NCBI GenBank assembly: GCA_032173965.1
Contig: JAVUNC010000004.1
Location: forward strand, 20,375,001-20,439,000
Source: Sitta carolinensis
Lineage: Eukaryota; Chordata; Aves; Passeriformes; Sittidae
DNA length: 64,000 nucleotides
Direction: 5' to 3'
Shown: positions 1 to 12,905 of the stretch, one piece after another
Numbering within the stretch: the stretch's first letter is position 1
Layout: the number at the start of each line of letters is the position of its first letter
Position numbers and translations under genes: made by a program
Notes under the pieces: generated by a model
Told to the model about the DNA's origin: nothing
Database searches by the model: none
What the model saw: only the letters and a program-made list of their open reading frames with translations

Positions 1-3000
1 TACTTGACTTTTGACATGGTGAATCATCCTGTCTGTCATAAAAAGCATTTAATCATTTAAATTAGTTTAAATAGGTCCAGCAAAAACCCCAAGAAAATAT
101 CAAGTCCAGAACACCAAAAAACTTTGAGTGCTTGATCAAAGTGAGAGACTTGTTTTCTAACACAAAATCTGACCCAGATAAAGTAACAGCTGACAGCTGC
201 TTCTTCTATGCTGAATTAATGTCAAAATTAGCAAGTTCTTCCACGGCAGATTTCCTTCTCTCTTTGACTGGAAGAGGAAACCTTCATCAAAACTGATACA
301 TGCCTGCAAAGAAATTTAGGTCTCAAGGAGCTGATATTTCCTAAGAAGGGGAATAATAAGTGAAAAAAGAAAGCAAAACAACAACAAAACTTCCAACAAC
401 AATCTTCCCCAAAATTTGCTTATCCATCAAGGAGTAGGTTAAGAAAAATTCCTCATGAATCCCAGAAGGAAGAGAGGCATAAATAAGGCATACTCAGAGG
501 TTACGTTTAATTAAGAGACTGCAAAGAACACAGCCATCAATGCTGCCATAGGTGATTGTCTGCACAGATGTGATGGGAGATGATTCTGCATATAAGAACT
601 GAGGGTTCAGCAGTGAAATTTAACCCATTAAATGCTTTCACTGCTGGAACTGATGGCAAGAAAGTCATTGATATATGTTTCTTCTCAGTATGACATCTTT
701 TTGCTTATTTATTTTCGCTACCACTTTCACACAGTCATATTCTTTCTCCTACCTGTAAATATATGGTGTGCTTTCTGTGTCTGACATTTTCCTTTGGACT
801 GACTCCAAATAAAGTAAAACCAATGGAAGGTCTTGTATGAAGAGACTGCATAATTTGACTCAAATTATCTTTTTGCTCAGAGGCTGGAGAATGAATACAA
901 GAAGTAATATTACTTTCAAAATAAAGCCATTAGTAATCATTAAAGCAGCAGCCAAATGCAGACAGTATTACAGCTGCATTAAAAAAATGGAAGTGGAAGT
1001 CAAACATTACTACTAATCACTGCCATTGTCCTGAAAAAGCAGAAATTAAAGCACTTATTTAAATTCATTTTAAATCACATTACCGAGAGACCAAATTATT
1101 AAAATTGTGGAGGCCTTACTCGTGGACTTACATAGAACAAAACCATCTTTGGATTCTTAAATCTCACAAGTGTCCTTAAGAGCTACCAGAATGACAGCAT
1201 AGGAACTACACCAGTTGCATGGGTGAATAATAGGTACATGGAAGCAAGATTCCTTGTACTCTCTTGCTGATGTGACTTGATTCTGATGGGGTAAGAAGCT
1301 GACAGGTTATTTTATTCCTCTTGCCCTTTCAGTCTGAGACAACAAAGAAGAGATGAAAGTTTTGTCATGATGGCATGCCTCTCTTGTGGAAATTCTCAGA
1401 ATTCACTAATTCATTTTTATCCAAGGAGTTTGTCACTACCAGCCTGGCCTTGATTTGAACATTACATCAGAAATTAAAGCCTCAATATTACATTTTAGGC
1501 TTCTGGCCTTTCTGGTGTCCCTATTCATGGCCTTGAATAAACAAAGATATGGAGAAGCATAATGGGCCTAACAGTAATAATTTGGTTTCCATTTGTAATG
1601 TGAGCTTAAAGACCCTTATTCAAGACTTTTTTCCCCTTCCCTTGAAAATGCAGCCATGGCTGAAATACTGCATAACTATATGTAACATCCCAACAAATGT
1701 TTATAGGTGTCCTGAACATCTAATAGAGTAAGACTGTGGTAAAAATGATTGCAATTAAAAGATACTGTGTTCGAGGTACTGAAACTACCCAAAATGTAAC
1801 TGTAAATTGAATGATGTGTAGTTTCCTATGTGTTTTGTGTCTGTGATGGACACAAACTAATTTGACTTACCTTACAGGCAGATGGATGGTTACTTCAGCA
1901 GAGCTGATCTTCTTAAGCGCGTTAAACCAACCAAATCTGATCAAGTATCTAAACTGATATTATTAAACCTTTTCTTTTTTTTGCTAAATTTTTCAGTCGT
2001 GTGAGTTCTTACAAAGAGCAGATTGGATGTATTCCTGACCATGTACTTGTTGCAAGGGCAGGCAAAGGCCGGGTGAACATCTGTGCCAAGTACCTTTAGT
2101 GCCTTGCAGATACAGGAGTAGAAAGAGTCTATGTGCATAATGTCAGTGACCTTGGCTCTGCATGGGTGTTTGCCCACACACAGACCTCAAAGACAAATTC
2201 TTGTAGTGACAAGGTCTGGAAACTATTTTACTTTGTGGCTCGAGTAGGATTAGCAGCACTTAAATGTAGAAGAAATTTAGGTTGTACCTCTGCCAGCAGA
2301 GCAGCTACAAACATAACCAGAGCTGGTGAGGTGACCTGATCAAATAGCACCTTTGCTGAGAGCAAATATTTGAGTTCAGTTTCTCAGTTCCTTTTTAAGA
2401 AATCATGAAAGCCTGGCTTAATGTAATTTTGCTCTAGGCCCTCATTTGAGGACTGGAAGTGATGAGCCTGACAACCCAACATTCTCCCTTGTTTCTGGGG
2501 AAATGGGCTGGACAGAGATCAGTCTAGAGCTGCCCACTCATCCCCACCAAGGGGAGGAAGACCAAGGGTGCCCAGGCTCCCCAGGTGCTTCAATGAAAAC
2601 CCATCCTTGAAAAATTGAATGAAAAATTTGTCTCCTTTGATGAGATCAGTACAGTGAACTCTAAGATTAGGAACTGGCCAAACATCTCCATACCTTTTGC
2701 AATATCCTAGATATTGGTTCTGTCCATCCCGCAACAGACAGCTTATAATTTTGCTTTCGTTTCACTGGCCACACAGAGAATTGATTCTCCTTCAACTTCA
2801 TTTCTGTTTGTGTCATAGGGAAAATCCAAATAACCCAGCAGCTGCACAGGTCGTAACTGGATGTCACAACCAACAGAAAGATTCACCTCAGCCCCACTGT
2901 AATTGGTTTTAAAATGTAATGAGTCAGTGTGTCTGTGTATCCTAAACAATCTCAGAAATATCTGCTATATATTGCACAATTTCTAGAGCAACTAGAGAGG

Positions 3001-3593
3001 ACCCAGGGAGGGTTGCACCCACTGTGCAGAGTGTTGAACAAAAGCATTAGCAAGAAAGCTCTCTGTGATGAGGTAGTTGGCAAAACCTTTTTCTTTGTAA
3101 AGCACAACCTTCCTGAAACTGAAACTGTTTATGACTCAGTTCCAAACAAATTCCTTCTTAAAATGAAAATGCAGGGGAAAAAGAGATTTTCAATTTTCGA
3201 AGCACCCTATTTTGACATTTTTGGAAGTCTAATTTTTCTATCTTGAACATGTGACCTGACATGTTTTTTAACTTGTGAAAAAGGATAAAACTGTATGAAA
3301 TTAATTTGAAAATATAGATGTTTCTTTCATTTTAGATTATCACTTAACAATTTTATTAATTTTAAGTTATTTCTAAGCTGTGATTTTATAATTTGTAGCT
3401 GAAAATTGCTAGGGGAACGAGAAAAATTTCTTTTGCTTTTCTAAATATTTGCAGTGCTCCATTAAAGACCTGGTGGTACAAATAACTCAGTAAAGCACAT
3501 AGTTGGGACTATACATGCAGCATGCACAAAATCTTCAGGAGACCTTCAATCTGTGCCATATTACTTGTACCTCGGTAGTATTAGGACTCTGTA

Positions 3594-3752
3594 TGGAAGA
3601 AGAAGATTAAAAAAAAAGAAAAAAACTAATGGGGGAGAATTAAAAGGAGAAGGAAAAATAAAGCATATCTATGAAGGAGATGGAAAAGAGAGGGATACGT
3701 GACAAGGGGAAGATGAGAGAGATGGAAGGTGGTAGATGAGAGAGCAAGTCTC
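3594..3752. repeat. Purine-rich low-complexity tract
   Basis: About 160 bases on the + strand are strongly enriched in A and G, with repeated GAAGA, GGAGA and GAGAGA words and few pyrimidines. It looks like degenerate (GA)n/(GGA)n simple sequence. No open frame or transposon end accompanies it. Confidence 0.6.
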
Positions 3753-6477
3753 TCCATTGCATTTGCAATGGCATATGAATTGTGGGGGAGGAACTAATAA
3801 CTGATTGATGGAAAATGCATTAAATCTGAGCCACTGAGCATAAATTCAACAGCAGCCACAGGATGATGAAAACATAAGACAAAGAAATGGGGCATACTGA
3901 TTCATCAGTCTTTGCCTGCTACAGCTGCTCCAGACCCATGATTCTTTCTAGGAAGGAAACTTGTCCTGGTTATTGCTACTTTTGAGAGGAAAAAAAAAGT
4001 CTCGTTTATAGGTACTGCATTTCATAGCTGCTTAAATTGCCAAAAGGAAGCTGTATATTATATAATACGTAATCATATTTGCCAAATAAAAAACCCCACC
4101 AGCTATCAATCTTACCACCCCAGCATTTAAGTGTTCGCAGAAAACCTCACCAAAATTGTCTCTTGTAGGAATTAATATATTTGAGCCCTGCCTCTGCTCT
4201 CTTTTAACCCTGCACAAAGAGAAAAACACATGCACGTCCTGACTTCAGTTATAGAGATCTTCATCATCTAATGTCAAAGGCCTCATTGAGGGGTTTCACA
4301 GCTGCAGATACTAATAGCTAATTTCAGTTTTCAGTGCAACTGCTGACTTTGCCCTCACATCCCATTGAGGTCAAAGGTTTTCCTTGCTAAATGTCTCCTG
4401 CCATGGGAGATCAGTGTAACAAATGCAGTAGTTCTCTAATGTTAAAATATATTTTTTATTAAACATTTGAAAGGCAAGGATATCGCTCAGACCTTTTGCC
4501 TCACCATAAAATGAATCGGTAAAATAAGAATGCCACGACCTACTAGTAACAATTGTTGTATATTTGGTTGTGGTTTTTACCAAAGAGTAAAAGAAAATAT
4601 AGTGAGAATATCTAGTTTTAACCTGACAACGGAAAGGTTACAAAACCCATGTTCTGTCAAACATAGTTTGGTATTAGAGATTTCAGTATTTTTTAAGGAA
4701 AGTCTTAAGGAAATGCCTTTTCTAAAAGTGATTTTGAAATATATTGAAAAATCTAATTTCATCTAGAGTTTATTTTTTCTAAATGACTTTTCGTTTCCAT
4801 GCATACGCAGAAGATAGAAAGATCACTGAATTACTACACTCATCCAGTAAGAGAAATACCATTTCCTCTTCAGAAACAAGTGCAATTCAGGGACAATTTT
4901 TATGTATTTTTAGGAGAGATGTAAGTCAAATTTTCTGATTTGTATACTCCTCTCTCACTACTGGACTTTGTCCTACACTTTGCTCTGGCATTCTTCCTCA
5001 CTTTTGACTGTCTTAAGTATGTTTTCATGTAATTTCTGAAGGTATTTTAATAGACTTGGTGAGCATTTTACTTCTCTGACAGGATAGTTAAGCCTTCACA
5101 GCTGTGCAAAATCCTCCTGTGTTCCTAACATTCATCTTCTAATTCCTCTCTGCCAAGGGCCAAGATAGACTTCTTGGACATCCTCAGGTGTCCACTCTGA
5201 GGTAGCTGCAAGTTCTTCCAAGAGCTGGCACAGTAGATGGAAGATGGAAGTGTACCAAAAGCAATTGTTGCAGTTTACCTGTGTAAAGAAATATAATGAA
5301 TTCTGAAGAGCTGTAGGGAGAACTAAAGATTTTTCTGGGGTATCCAGAACTACTGTGTCCAGAGGACGTGGGTTATAATGCGCAATAATGAGATACTATA
5401 TTTTTTAATATTCCCACTTTTTATTTTAGAATATTTGAGATTCCTCTCACAGATCCTGAAACACAATAAAGGGTAAATAGCTTCTTCAGGGCTTGACATA
5501 GTCATTCAGCCTTGAAAAATCCAGGAAGAAAGAAGTTTTAGAACTTTCATAGACTGTTTGAACCACATCACACAGAGCAGGGTTTGAACACAATGTCTTA
5601 TCACTGAATTACTCTTTTTTTTTTGCTTACAATCACTTGTTAATTTTGATATGAAAAAATGGGGTTATTTAACTGAATTATTTATTTAATTGTTAGAATG
5701 ACTGAAAAGTAATTCTGCTTTAAGACTTCACAGCATCATCCAACACATTTTTCCATTTATTGCTTTAAGTGAGGAAGGGAAGGAGAACTTGCAGATCTCT
5801 GGGGTGAAAGGAATAAGGCAGCTCAGAAAGCCTTCCAAAGAGCAAAATAACCCTTGGCTGGCTCAGGAGAGGCTGTTGTGGGGAACCTTTCAGGGTGATC
5901 ACTACAATATTGCTAAGGCAACCTGTGTCTGCGAATTATTTTCAGCTGCCAAAAACTGGGAGGTAGGAGTTATTGTGCCAAGACCAAGATGATCCCTGAC
6001 AGCTTCTCTGGTCCCCTGCAATATATTTTATTTTATTCTTTTTCCAAGATAAGATCTGGGGGAAACAACCAGATTCCTGTCCCTAATTTATTAGGCTGTG
6101 TTCCTGGCTACTCTCTCTGAAAACTGATGCCTGATTTTATAGTCCTGCTGTCTGTAACTATGCTGTATAAAAGTGGAAAGGCTGGATGAAAACAAGAGAA
6201 AAGGAATTCCTCAGTCCTAATTTTCAGGGGCTGTGAAGGGTGGTTTGTTTTATGAGTTTTGGTAGTAATCCGAGCTAAGTAAAAGGCTGGGATTCTTCAA
6301 TATTTATTAGTGTAATATATAAGAGAAGTATGTTTGTGTTTGGGAAGCCAAACAAATTGTCTCTCTTGGGCCCAACTTAATATGACTAATGAATTCTCTA
6401 AGTTATGAAAAGGGCAGATGAAAAGATTAAAAAATAAAATAGAAGGAAAAAAGCAGAGAACCACACCATACCACAGT

Positions 6478-6494
6478 AAAAAAAAAAAAAAAAA
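6478..6494. repeat. Poly(A) run
   Basis: Seventeen consecutive A. No polyadenylation signal, retrogene body or flanking duplication was recognised, so it is most simply a homopolymer tract. Confidence 0.8.
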
Positions 6495-7114
6495 TCCACC
6501 GTAAAGCCATTTGAATTTCTGGCTGCTGTGTCTGAAAATGGCATGGCAGAGCAATGAAAACATACAGAGAAGAGCCAAAAGGATAACGAAAGTTTTAGAA
6601 TAGCTTTGCCATAATAAAATACTGCACAGATTGATTTTTGGTTTGGAAAAGGGACGACTAAGGGAGGGATATGGTCTACACAAATATAAATTATATGGAC
6701 ATAGTGAGTAGGGTTCAATAATCCATTATTTTTCACAACCAAAGAACTAGAGGCACCTAATTTAATTATCAGGCATCCTGATAAACAAACAAAAAGGAAA
6801 TTCTTTTTCAAATAAAGCATAATTAAATTGTAAGGTGCATTGGCACAGGATGCAGTAGAGGCTATCAGTATTAATGGGCTCAGAGAAGATTAGATAAATC
6901 CATAGAGGATAGACCCATTGGTGGTTATTAAAAATGATGGTCTAGATTAAACTTCTGTCTCAGGAAGTCCCTTAAGTGCTGGTTACAGGAAGTTGGAAAG
7001 GTATTTTAGACAATCCATGTATTTGCCCTCTTTCTAGCAATATTCTTTTGGGCCAGTGCTCAAGCCAGCATACTGGAATGAAAAGATCTTTGCTGAATTC
7101 ATCAGGAAAATTTC

Positions 7115-7166
7115 TCTGTGTGTGTGTGTGCATGTGTGTCTGTGTCTGTGTCTGTGTGAGAGAGAA
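7115..7166. repeat. (TG)n / TGTGTC microsatellite
   Basis: An interrupted TG dinucleotide tract runs into repeated TGTGTC words and ends in a short GA run. On the opposite strand it gives a meaningless Thr/Gln/His repeat open frame. Confidence 0.85.
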
Positions 7167-10100
7167 ATGAGAACAAGAAAAAAGGAGGCTGTGAAAAGAA
7201 AGGCAAAAGCAACTTAAATACGCAATGACTTCCTCTAACTGTTGATACTTTTCACACAGGCCTCTTGCAAAGGAAAATCTCAATAACCCTAAATCTGCTA
7301 CTATCAGCTTTAATTTTCATTTCAATCAGAGTTTTCCCAGCCCTGCTGTCCTTCTGTGTGTTTGTTGCTTATCAGCATGCTATGAGAACAATGCATGAGA
7401 ATATTGTATTTGACAATACTGCCACCTGGGCTATGTCTGTAGTAAATTAAACAGTGCCAGGACAATGCCCACAAAATAAGAATTTGATTATTTGTAGTGC
7501 TGCTCAGACAGGTCCCTGTCTTAGCTTTACAGCTGGCCCAAATAATTCCCAGGCTTTACCATGGAATTAGCATGGACAAGGGATCATTCCTCATCACAGT
7601 TTGGATGGATCCAACCTGTTGAAGATATGGCTAGAGCATACCCGTTGACCTCATGGCTGGAGAAGGAGCCTTCACCATGCCCAGTTTGCCTTAGAGATGT
7701 GATAAAGACTGGATGTAACTTCTTGGGGATTGAGTGAAGAAAGGGATAGGTTTTTTAGAAGGGTTTTTAGCCTCTTGGGGAAGGTCAAAACCTATTCAAT
7801 TAGCTGTCAGGAGGGGTGAGGAGTCCATAACATCTCCCAGGGAGAGATTTGGATGTTTCCCTGACATCAGGACCAATTCTCAGTTCTCTGTTCTCATGAT
7901 ATACACTGAGCAGTCTTTGGCCAGGATGAAAGGCCACCTGCAAGAAATGCTTTGATGGCATAACAGGAGTTGAGGTGCAGGAGATTTCTTTTCTAGATTT
8001 TTAAGTTTCTCTAGTCTGGCAGAGGTGATTTTGTTTTTTCAGATTATGGACTGATATGGTGAGTGTCCCATATTCATCCTCTGGACGCTTGCTGTCATTA
8101 TGTGATTGAATGAAATTCCAGCTGCAGTTTAATTCAGATATTTTTAGGGTTGTGTTTTCTCTCATTTGTTGCCAGACTTACAATACCAGGCACTATATAA
8201 AAACTAAAAAACAACCGCTGCCATAGGGAGCTTGCAGGCTGAAAGAAAAGCACACAGTGAAAAAAAAATTGATGCGAGGTCCAGAGCAGACCAGTAATAA
8301 ATAAATCAAAATCCTATGAATTAAGAAGTTGAATATCAGTTCTAGTTCAGTCTTACTCTTGTACTGTGATGGAGAAGGCAGTTAATTGATTGTAGGTTTT
8401 GCTGATGTGAACCTTTTAAAGTATGTGAGCAACAAGTCCACTGACATTGGGGCCTATTTTGTAGATGGATAGGTTATAAAAGAAGTACAATTAGGGGATG
8501 GAAACAGCATGCCTGGTTATTAAGGGTAGAATGAATACATGAAACTTGAGGGCCAAAAAAGAGGCAAGACTTTGCAGGTGAAGAAAGAGTATTTAAACTG
8601 ATAGATCGGGTTCAGAGAGTAGACAGAGGTTAAAGCTGAGATGACAAAATTTGAAGGATGGGCAAAGTGATTATTCATCCCTGCCACAGCAATATCCTTG
8701 ACCAGATTTGGCCTATGCCGAGCAGTGCTTCCCTAGAGAACGTCTCCTTAGCAGGATATGGAACAACACAAGCCAGGTCACACTCCTGTGACATCCAGCC
8801 TGTACTGGGGACAAAAGCTGTTCCATGCCAGCTTGAACTTGAGCACTGGTCTGTGTCATTTCCCACTCCACGTGCAATAGCTTCAGGGTTGAATGAGCCA
8901 TCTGGATGTGTCAAGCTGGTTCCAACTCAGCAATATCTTCTGATGTTTCCAAGCTTAAGTCTGGAGAACTTCAGCTGTGACAAGTTCCTGTCACAGTTTT
9001 GAGTGTCATCTGTGCAGTGTTGCACTGGAATGAATGACAGATACATCACATATTTGAAAAGGAAAATGAGATACTACACGTAAGTGATAGTCTGTGCTCT
9101 CCTACTTATGCAGATCACAGCATCATTTTACTATACATTGAACTTTCACAGAAGCAAATTTCTCTGCACTTTTAGAGCCTTTCATTTTTTGTCAATGTTT
9201 TGAGCCTAGTTAAGAGTGAAGACATTTCCTATTACGCTTTAGTTTCAGGTTCAGAGCAAGAGTCTTGCTTTCTGTTTAGACCTGTCTGTGATACGGTATT
9301 TTGTATATTGATGTGTCCCTTGTGTGTGAACTGTCTTCCATACACTGTTAAAAAACTTATATTGTAAATCATCCTATTTTCATAATCTCTTTGTTTGCAA
9401 TTCATTGTCCATTGAAGCATTCCGTGCTAAGAGCACGACTTTCTTCTCTGTCCACTGGTGTAGAATGTTCTACCAGTAGGTAGCAAAGGGCAAGCTGAGG
9501 CCCTGCATATCTATGAGAAAGAGAAGGTGAATGACATGAAATGAAAGCACTTATTCTCTGACATCTGCATTTCAGCATGAGGCAGAATGCTGTGATAATC
9601 TGCCTGGCTCCATTACCATGAGATATGAAGTGTTCATAAATGCTGTGTGTTCATGAATGAAGGCCATGCTTTTCCTTTTTATGGCCAATAATAAAAATGG
9701 CAATTTCTAGGGAAAATTTAAACTGAAGAAACAAAGGCCAGGTATGTCTCTTGCTGAAGGAATAATAATATTATAATAATATGATTTTGGAGTACAGTTT
9801 AAGCTTATACAAAGATTACCTGTGTAATACTGCAAGAGCCACCAAGACTCTAGATTAATTTAGGCTTCATAAGTGCAGAATATAAAAATTGAATCTCTTC
9901 AAGGGCTGAAATGACAAAAAGCCTTTTGAAAAGAGAATAGAAATAATGAGTGATATGAATATGTATAGTGATAAAATATAAAGAAATAAGAAGTCCTCCT
10001 AATTAGGAAGTAAACTAATCACTAAGGCCTACTCATACCTCTCATACAATTTCATAAACCTAAGGTAATGACAAAGGAACTCCAAGTTCTTTTGAAATAT

Positions 10101-12500
10101 CTAACCCTATTTATGACAGAATATAGCTTTTCTGCAGGAAGGACATTTTATCTCTTTTTGCTCTCTATAGGCTTCTCTGGACAACAGGCTCACTGACATT
10201 AACAAATGTAGAACAGTTACAAGAAAGAAATTAATTTTAATCCTAATTCTAATGGGAAATTAAGACAGAAAGAGATTAAGTGGATTGTCCAAATTTGCAC
10301 AGGAATGCTTACAGCAAAGTCAGAATCTGACTTAGAGATCTCATTGCAAGACCTTTCAGTTTAATTTTGAAAAATAACTTTTTTTAAACTGTTTTTCCTT
10401 CAAACACTTTACACTCACAAATATTTAGTCTTGATTAGCATGCTCTTAGCATCTTAGTCTAGTTTTGGGCAGATTCATTTTCTGATGCTGATTTCTTGCA
10501 AGGGAAAATAATGTTATGCATCCATTCTGTAAGCTTTTCTGAATATATGTGCATGATAGACCTTTGGAATCAATTAAAAGCTTTTTCAGAAATATAAAAC
10601 TATTTTCTTTATTTTGTGGTTAGCAGTAAGATCTCTTACTTTCTTACAAGGATGTAAAGGAACCTTAAGAATATTTTTGTTATAACTTTCATTACTTATA
10701 ACTGATTCCTGTGCAGCCACATTAGAGGACAAGAATATGAGTTATACAATATAGGCAGATCATGTGAGCAAAGTCTCCATGGAAACTGCCTAATTTTTGC
10801 TTTTATTTAATTAGAGTTGTCCATTACCTCTCCAAATGAAGTTTAATTTAAATTCATATGCCAGTCATTTTTTAAATTGTGTATGACTTTTCATCCATCA
10901 CTTACTGAGATCTCTTGTAGGCTGTATTTTAGCAGACTGAGTTTATTTAACAATTGAGTTTATAAACAGGATGTTTATTTGACAGCTCAGCTTATCCAAC
11001 ATTCTTAACATACTTGGAACTAATTTTCTGTGTGATATCTCTGCTATACAACTCATTGTTATCAATTAGATATTCTTAACCTCAGAAATTGTCAAAACCT
11101 CGGAATGATTGCTTGAGAGATCCACACGACTATACTCACTCATTTTTCTCACTGTGAGATAATTGGGAAAAAATTGGAGTACAAATAAAAAGCGTAACCA
11201 AGACCAAGAAATATGCAAAATGCATATGTTTGTTAAATGGAGCATTGAAACAGGCAAAACTGTGTGTCTATTGAAACTGCACCATTAAAACCAGCTGGTC
11301 TCATTGAGGTACTCTCTTAAGAAAAGTCTGAGTTGGTTGGACTTTACAGAAATGTCTGCCTGAGGGTACGATAACATAAAATGATGTGAGTTATTTGGAA
11401 GTCACCAGTCCTTGGCTGTGCAGTAGAAACACATGGTCTGCAATATCTGACTTTATCTTTCTTTCAAGACCTGCTGATTAAAGGTATAGTGGGAGGATAT
11501 GAAATACTCCATTTTTTCCCAGTTCTTCTGAGGGGTCTTGTAACATACATGGATGATAAGAAAGAGGACAGTGGAAGGCTGTGTATACTCAATAATTCCC
11601 ACCCACTGGAGACACCAGCAAATACAGAGAATCGGGAAAAACACAAAAAACATTAAAAATGTAGTATTGAGTAAATACATGAAACATATTGCTGACATAT
11701 TTTGTATCATAATGTATGTATTCTGAAGCAAATCTTGCATCTCTTGGAATTGTTGCTGACCCAGCTTTCCATTTGCTGCTCCATTACAGAAATATCTAGG
11801 CTAGGTGCCTGGTCTAAAATTAGTTTATATGCCAGCATGACAAGAGGGCCATGCAGAGGCAACAAACTGCGGCTCTGAAAGGGATGTAAGCAGGGTAGCT
11901 CAGAGCTGCACTCAGGCCATTCAGGTGGTTCCTGCATTCGAACAGCATATACATACCATCCAAGTTTAAATACTCCTTCAGAATTACAGAAGTTATCACT
12001 GGAAAAAAAGTAAATGTTATTGATAGGAAAAAGTCATCATCACAGCATTACCATAGTTCACAATGGCAGAATTGAAATGTTTGTGTATAAAAGGTAATAA
12101 AAGTGGCCTAAGAATCACGTGTGGGAAGTGCTAGAGGTGCAACTGGATGACCAACAATAAGGATTCTTCTGGAATAATTACATGAAGGCTAAAAGGCAAT
12201 ACAATTTAACTTGACAAACTGGAAAGAATAACATAAAAGATGTTACAAAAAAAGGCATTTACGAATTTGAAAATGTCTGGAAAAATTAAAATAATTATAA
12301 TTATTGTTCAAGAAGAACACTTGAAAGATTGGCAAAGGGATAGATATTGCAGATAATAGCAACTCAGCAGCTTCGCATTAACAGAGGTCCCGAATGGTAA
12401 TAGGTGTCACAGAGTGGATTTTAAAACTAGTGGAGAATTATGTCTGGATCTAGAAAAATATCAGAGTTATTAAATAGCTACTTTGTTTCTGTCTTTTCAG

Positions 12501-12566
12501 AAGAAGAGGGTGGCGATCTGCTCAAGGCGGGCTTCAGTTTTCCAGGGACGCCAGAGGAGGAGCTAG
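12501..12566 (+). CDS. DLGAP2: DLGAP2 5' coding micro-exon (long isoform)
   Basis: This 66-base exon encodes an acidic segment, read as E-EEGGDLLKAGFSFPGTPEEEL-D with split codons at both ends. It is preceded by a pyrimidine-rich acceptor ending TTTTCAG at 12500 and followed by the donor GTACAG at 12567. The first two bases complete a codon started upstream. The last base, G, joins the AC that opens the next exon to make GAC (Asp). I recall that the long mammalian DLGAP2 isoform has a similar stretch (EEEEAGDL, then GISFPGPAEEDLD) just before the QYSW block, and the phase and order agree. This region lies N-terminal to the internal MKGLSGS start, so it is used only in long-isoform transcripts. 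Its function is unknown. A CpG-rich minisatellite begins within 100 bases of the donor. The similarity is from memory, not a search. Confidence 0.78.
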   Translation, partial: KKRVAICSRRASVFQGRQRRS

Positions 12567-12589
12567 GTACAGACACACCCCCGAGGTTC

Positions 12590-12905
12590 CCGGTACTGCT
12601 GGCGCAGCCCGGGCTGGGCGCGGGGCTGGGCGCGGGATGCCGGGCACGGCTCGGCGCGGCTCGGCAGGGCTCGGCAGAGCTCGGCACGGCTCGGCACGGC
12701 TCGGCAGGGCGCGGCTCGGCAGGGCTCGGCAGAGCTCGGCACGGCTCGGCAGGGCGCGGCAGGGCTCGGCAGAGCTCGGCACGGCACGGCAGGGCGCGGC
12801 AGGGCTCGGCACGGCTCGGCACGGCTCGGCACAGGCACCGCGCCGGGCCGGCCACAGCGGCCCGAGGCCCCGCCGCCGAAGCTCTCGGGCGTTGCTCGGC
12901 GGCTC
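12590..12905. promoter_or_regulatory. CpG-rich patch, possible CpG island
   Basis: About 315 bases are extremely GC-rich and dense in CpG, in sharp contrast with the AT-rich surroundings. Part of this is a minisatellite; the flanks at 12590-12640 and 12832-12905 are also GC- and CpG-rich but not repetitive. CpG retention suggests an unmethylated island, and it lies just inside the intron after a 5' coding exon, so an alternative promoter or enhancer is possible. No TATA box, initiator or first exon can be shown from sequence alone. Confidence 0.45.
12641..12832. repeat. GC-rich minisatellite, 5/10-bp unit (CGGCTCGGCA-like)
   Basis: Roughly nineteen 10-base units of the form TCGGCANGGC run in tandem, with a 5-base slip in register near 12711, so the basic unit is a pentamer (CGGCN). 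Longer blocks recur, for example TCGGCAGGGC then TCGGCAGAGC then TCGGCACGGC. That pattern suggests growth by slippage or unequal exchange. It lacks stop codons in most frames, which creates long artificial Ala/Arg/Pro/Gly/Ser-rich open frames on both strands. Confidence 0.9.

Larger units (their letters stand above)
1..12500 (+). other. Intron or 5' flank upstream of the first visible DLGAP2 exon
   Basis: This 12.5-kb AT-rich stretch holds no exon I can recognise. Open frames are short, under about 145 codons, without splice context or protein similarity that I know. It contains a purine-rich tract near 3594-3752, a 17-A run at 6478-6494 and a TG-rich tract at 7115-7166. Because the 12501 exon begins with the last two bases of a split codon, an earlier coding exon must exist. 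I looked for one encoding the cysteine-rich N-terminus of the long mammalian isoform and did not find it, so it probably lies further upstream. Confidence 0.7.

Noticed and set aside
6297..6820. Minus-strand open frames of 128 and 140 codons rich in Phe and Leu
   Set aside because: They cross a poly(A) run, overlap each other in different frames and match no family I know; chance frames in AT-rich intron.
8658..9002. 114-codon + strand open frame
   Set aside because: No recognised domain and overlapping frames of 79 and 62 codons on the other strand; no splice or promoter context.
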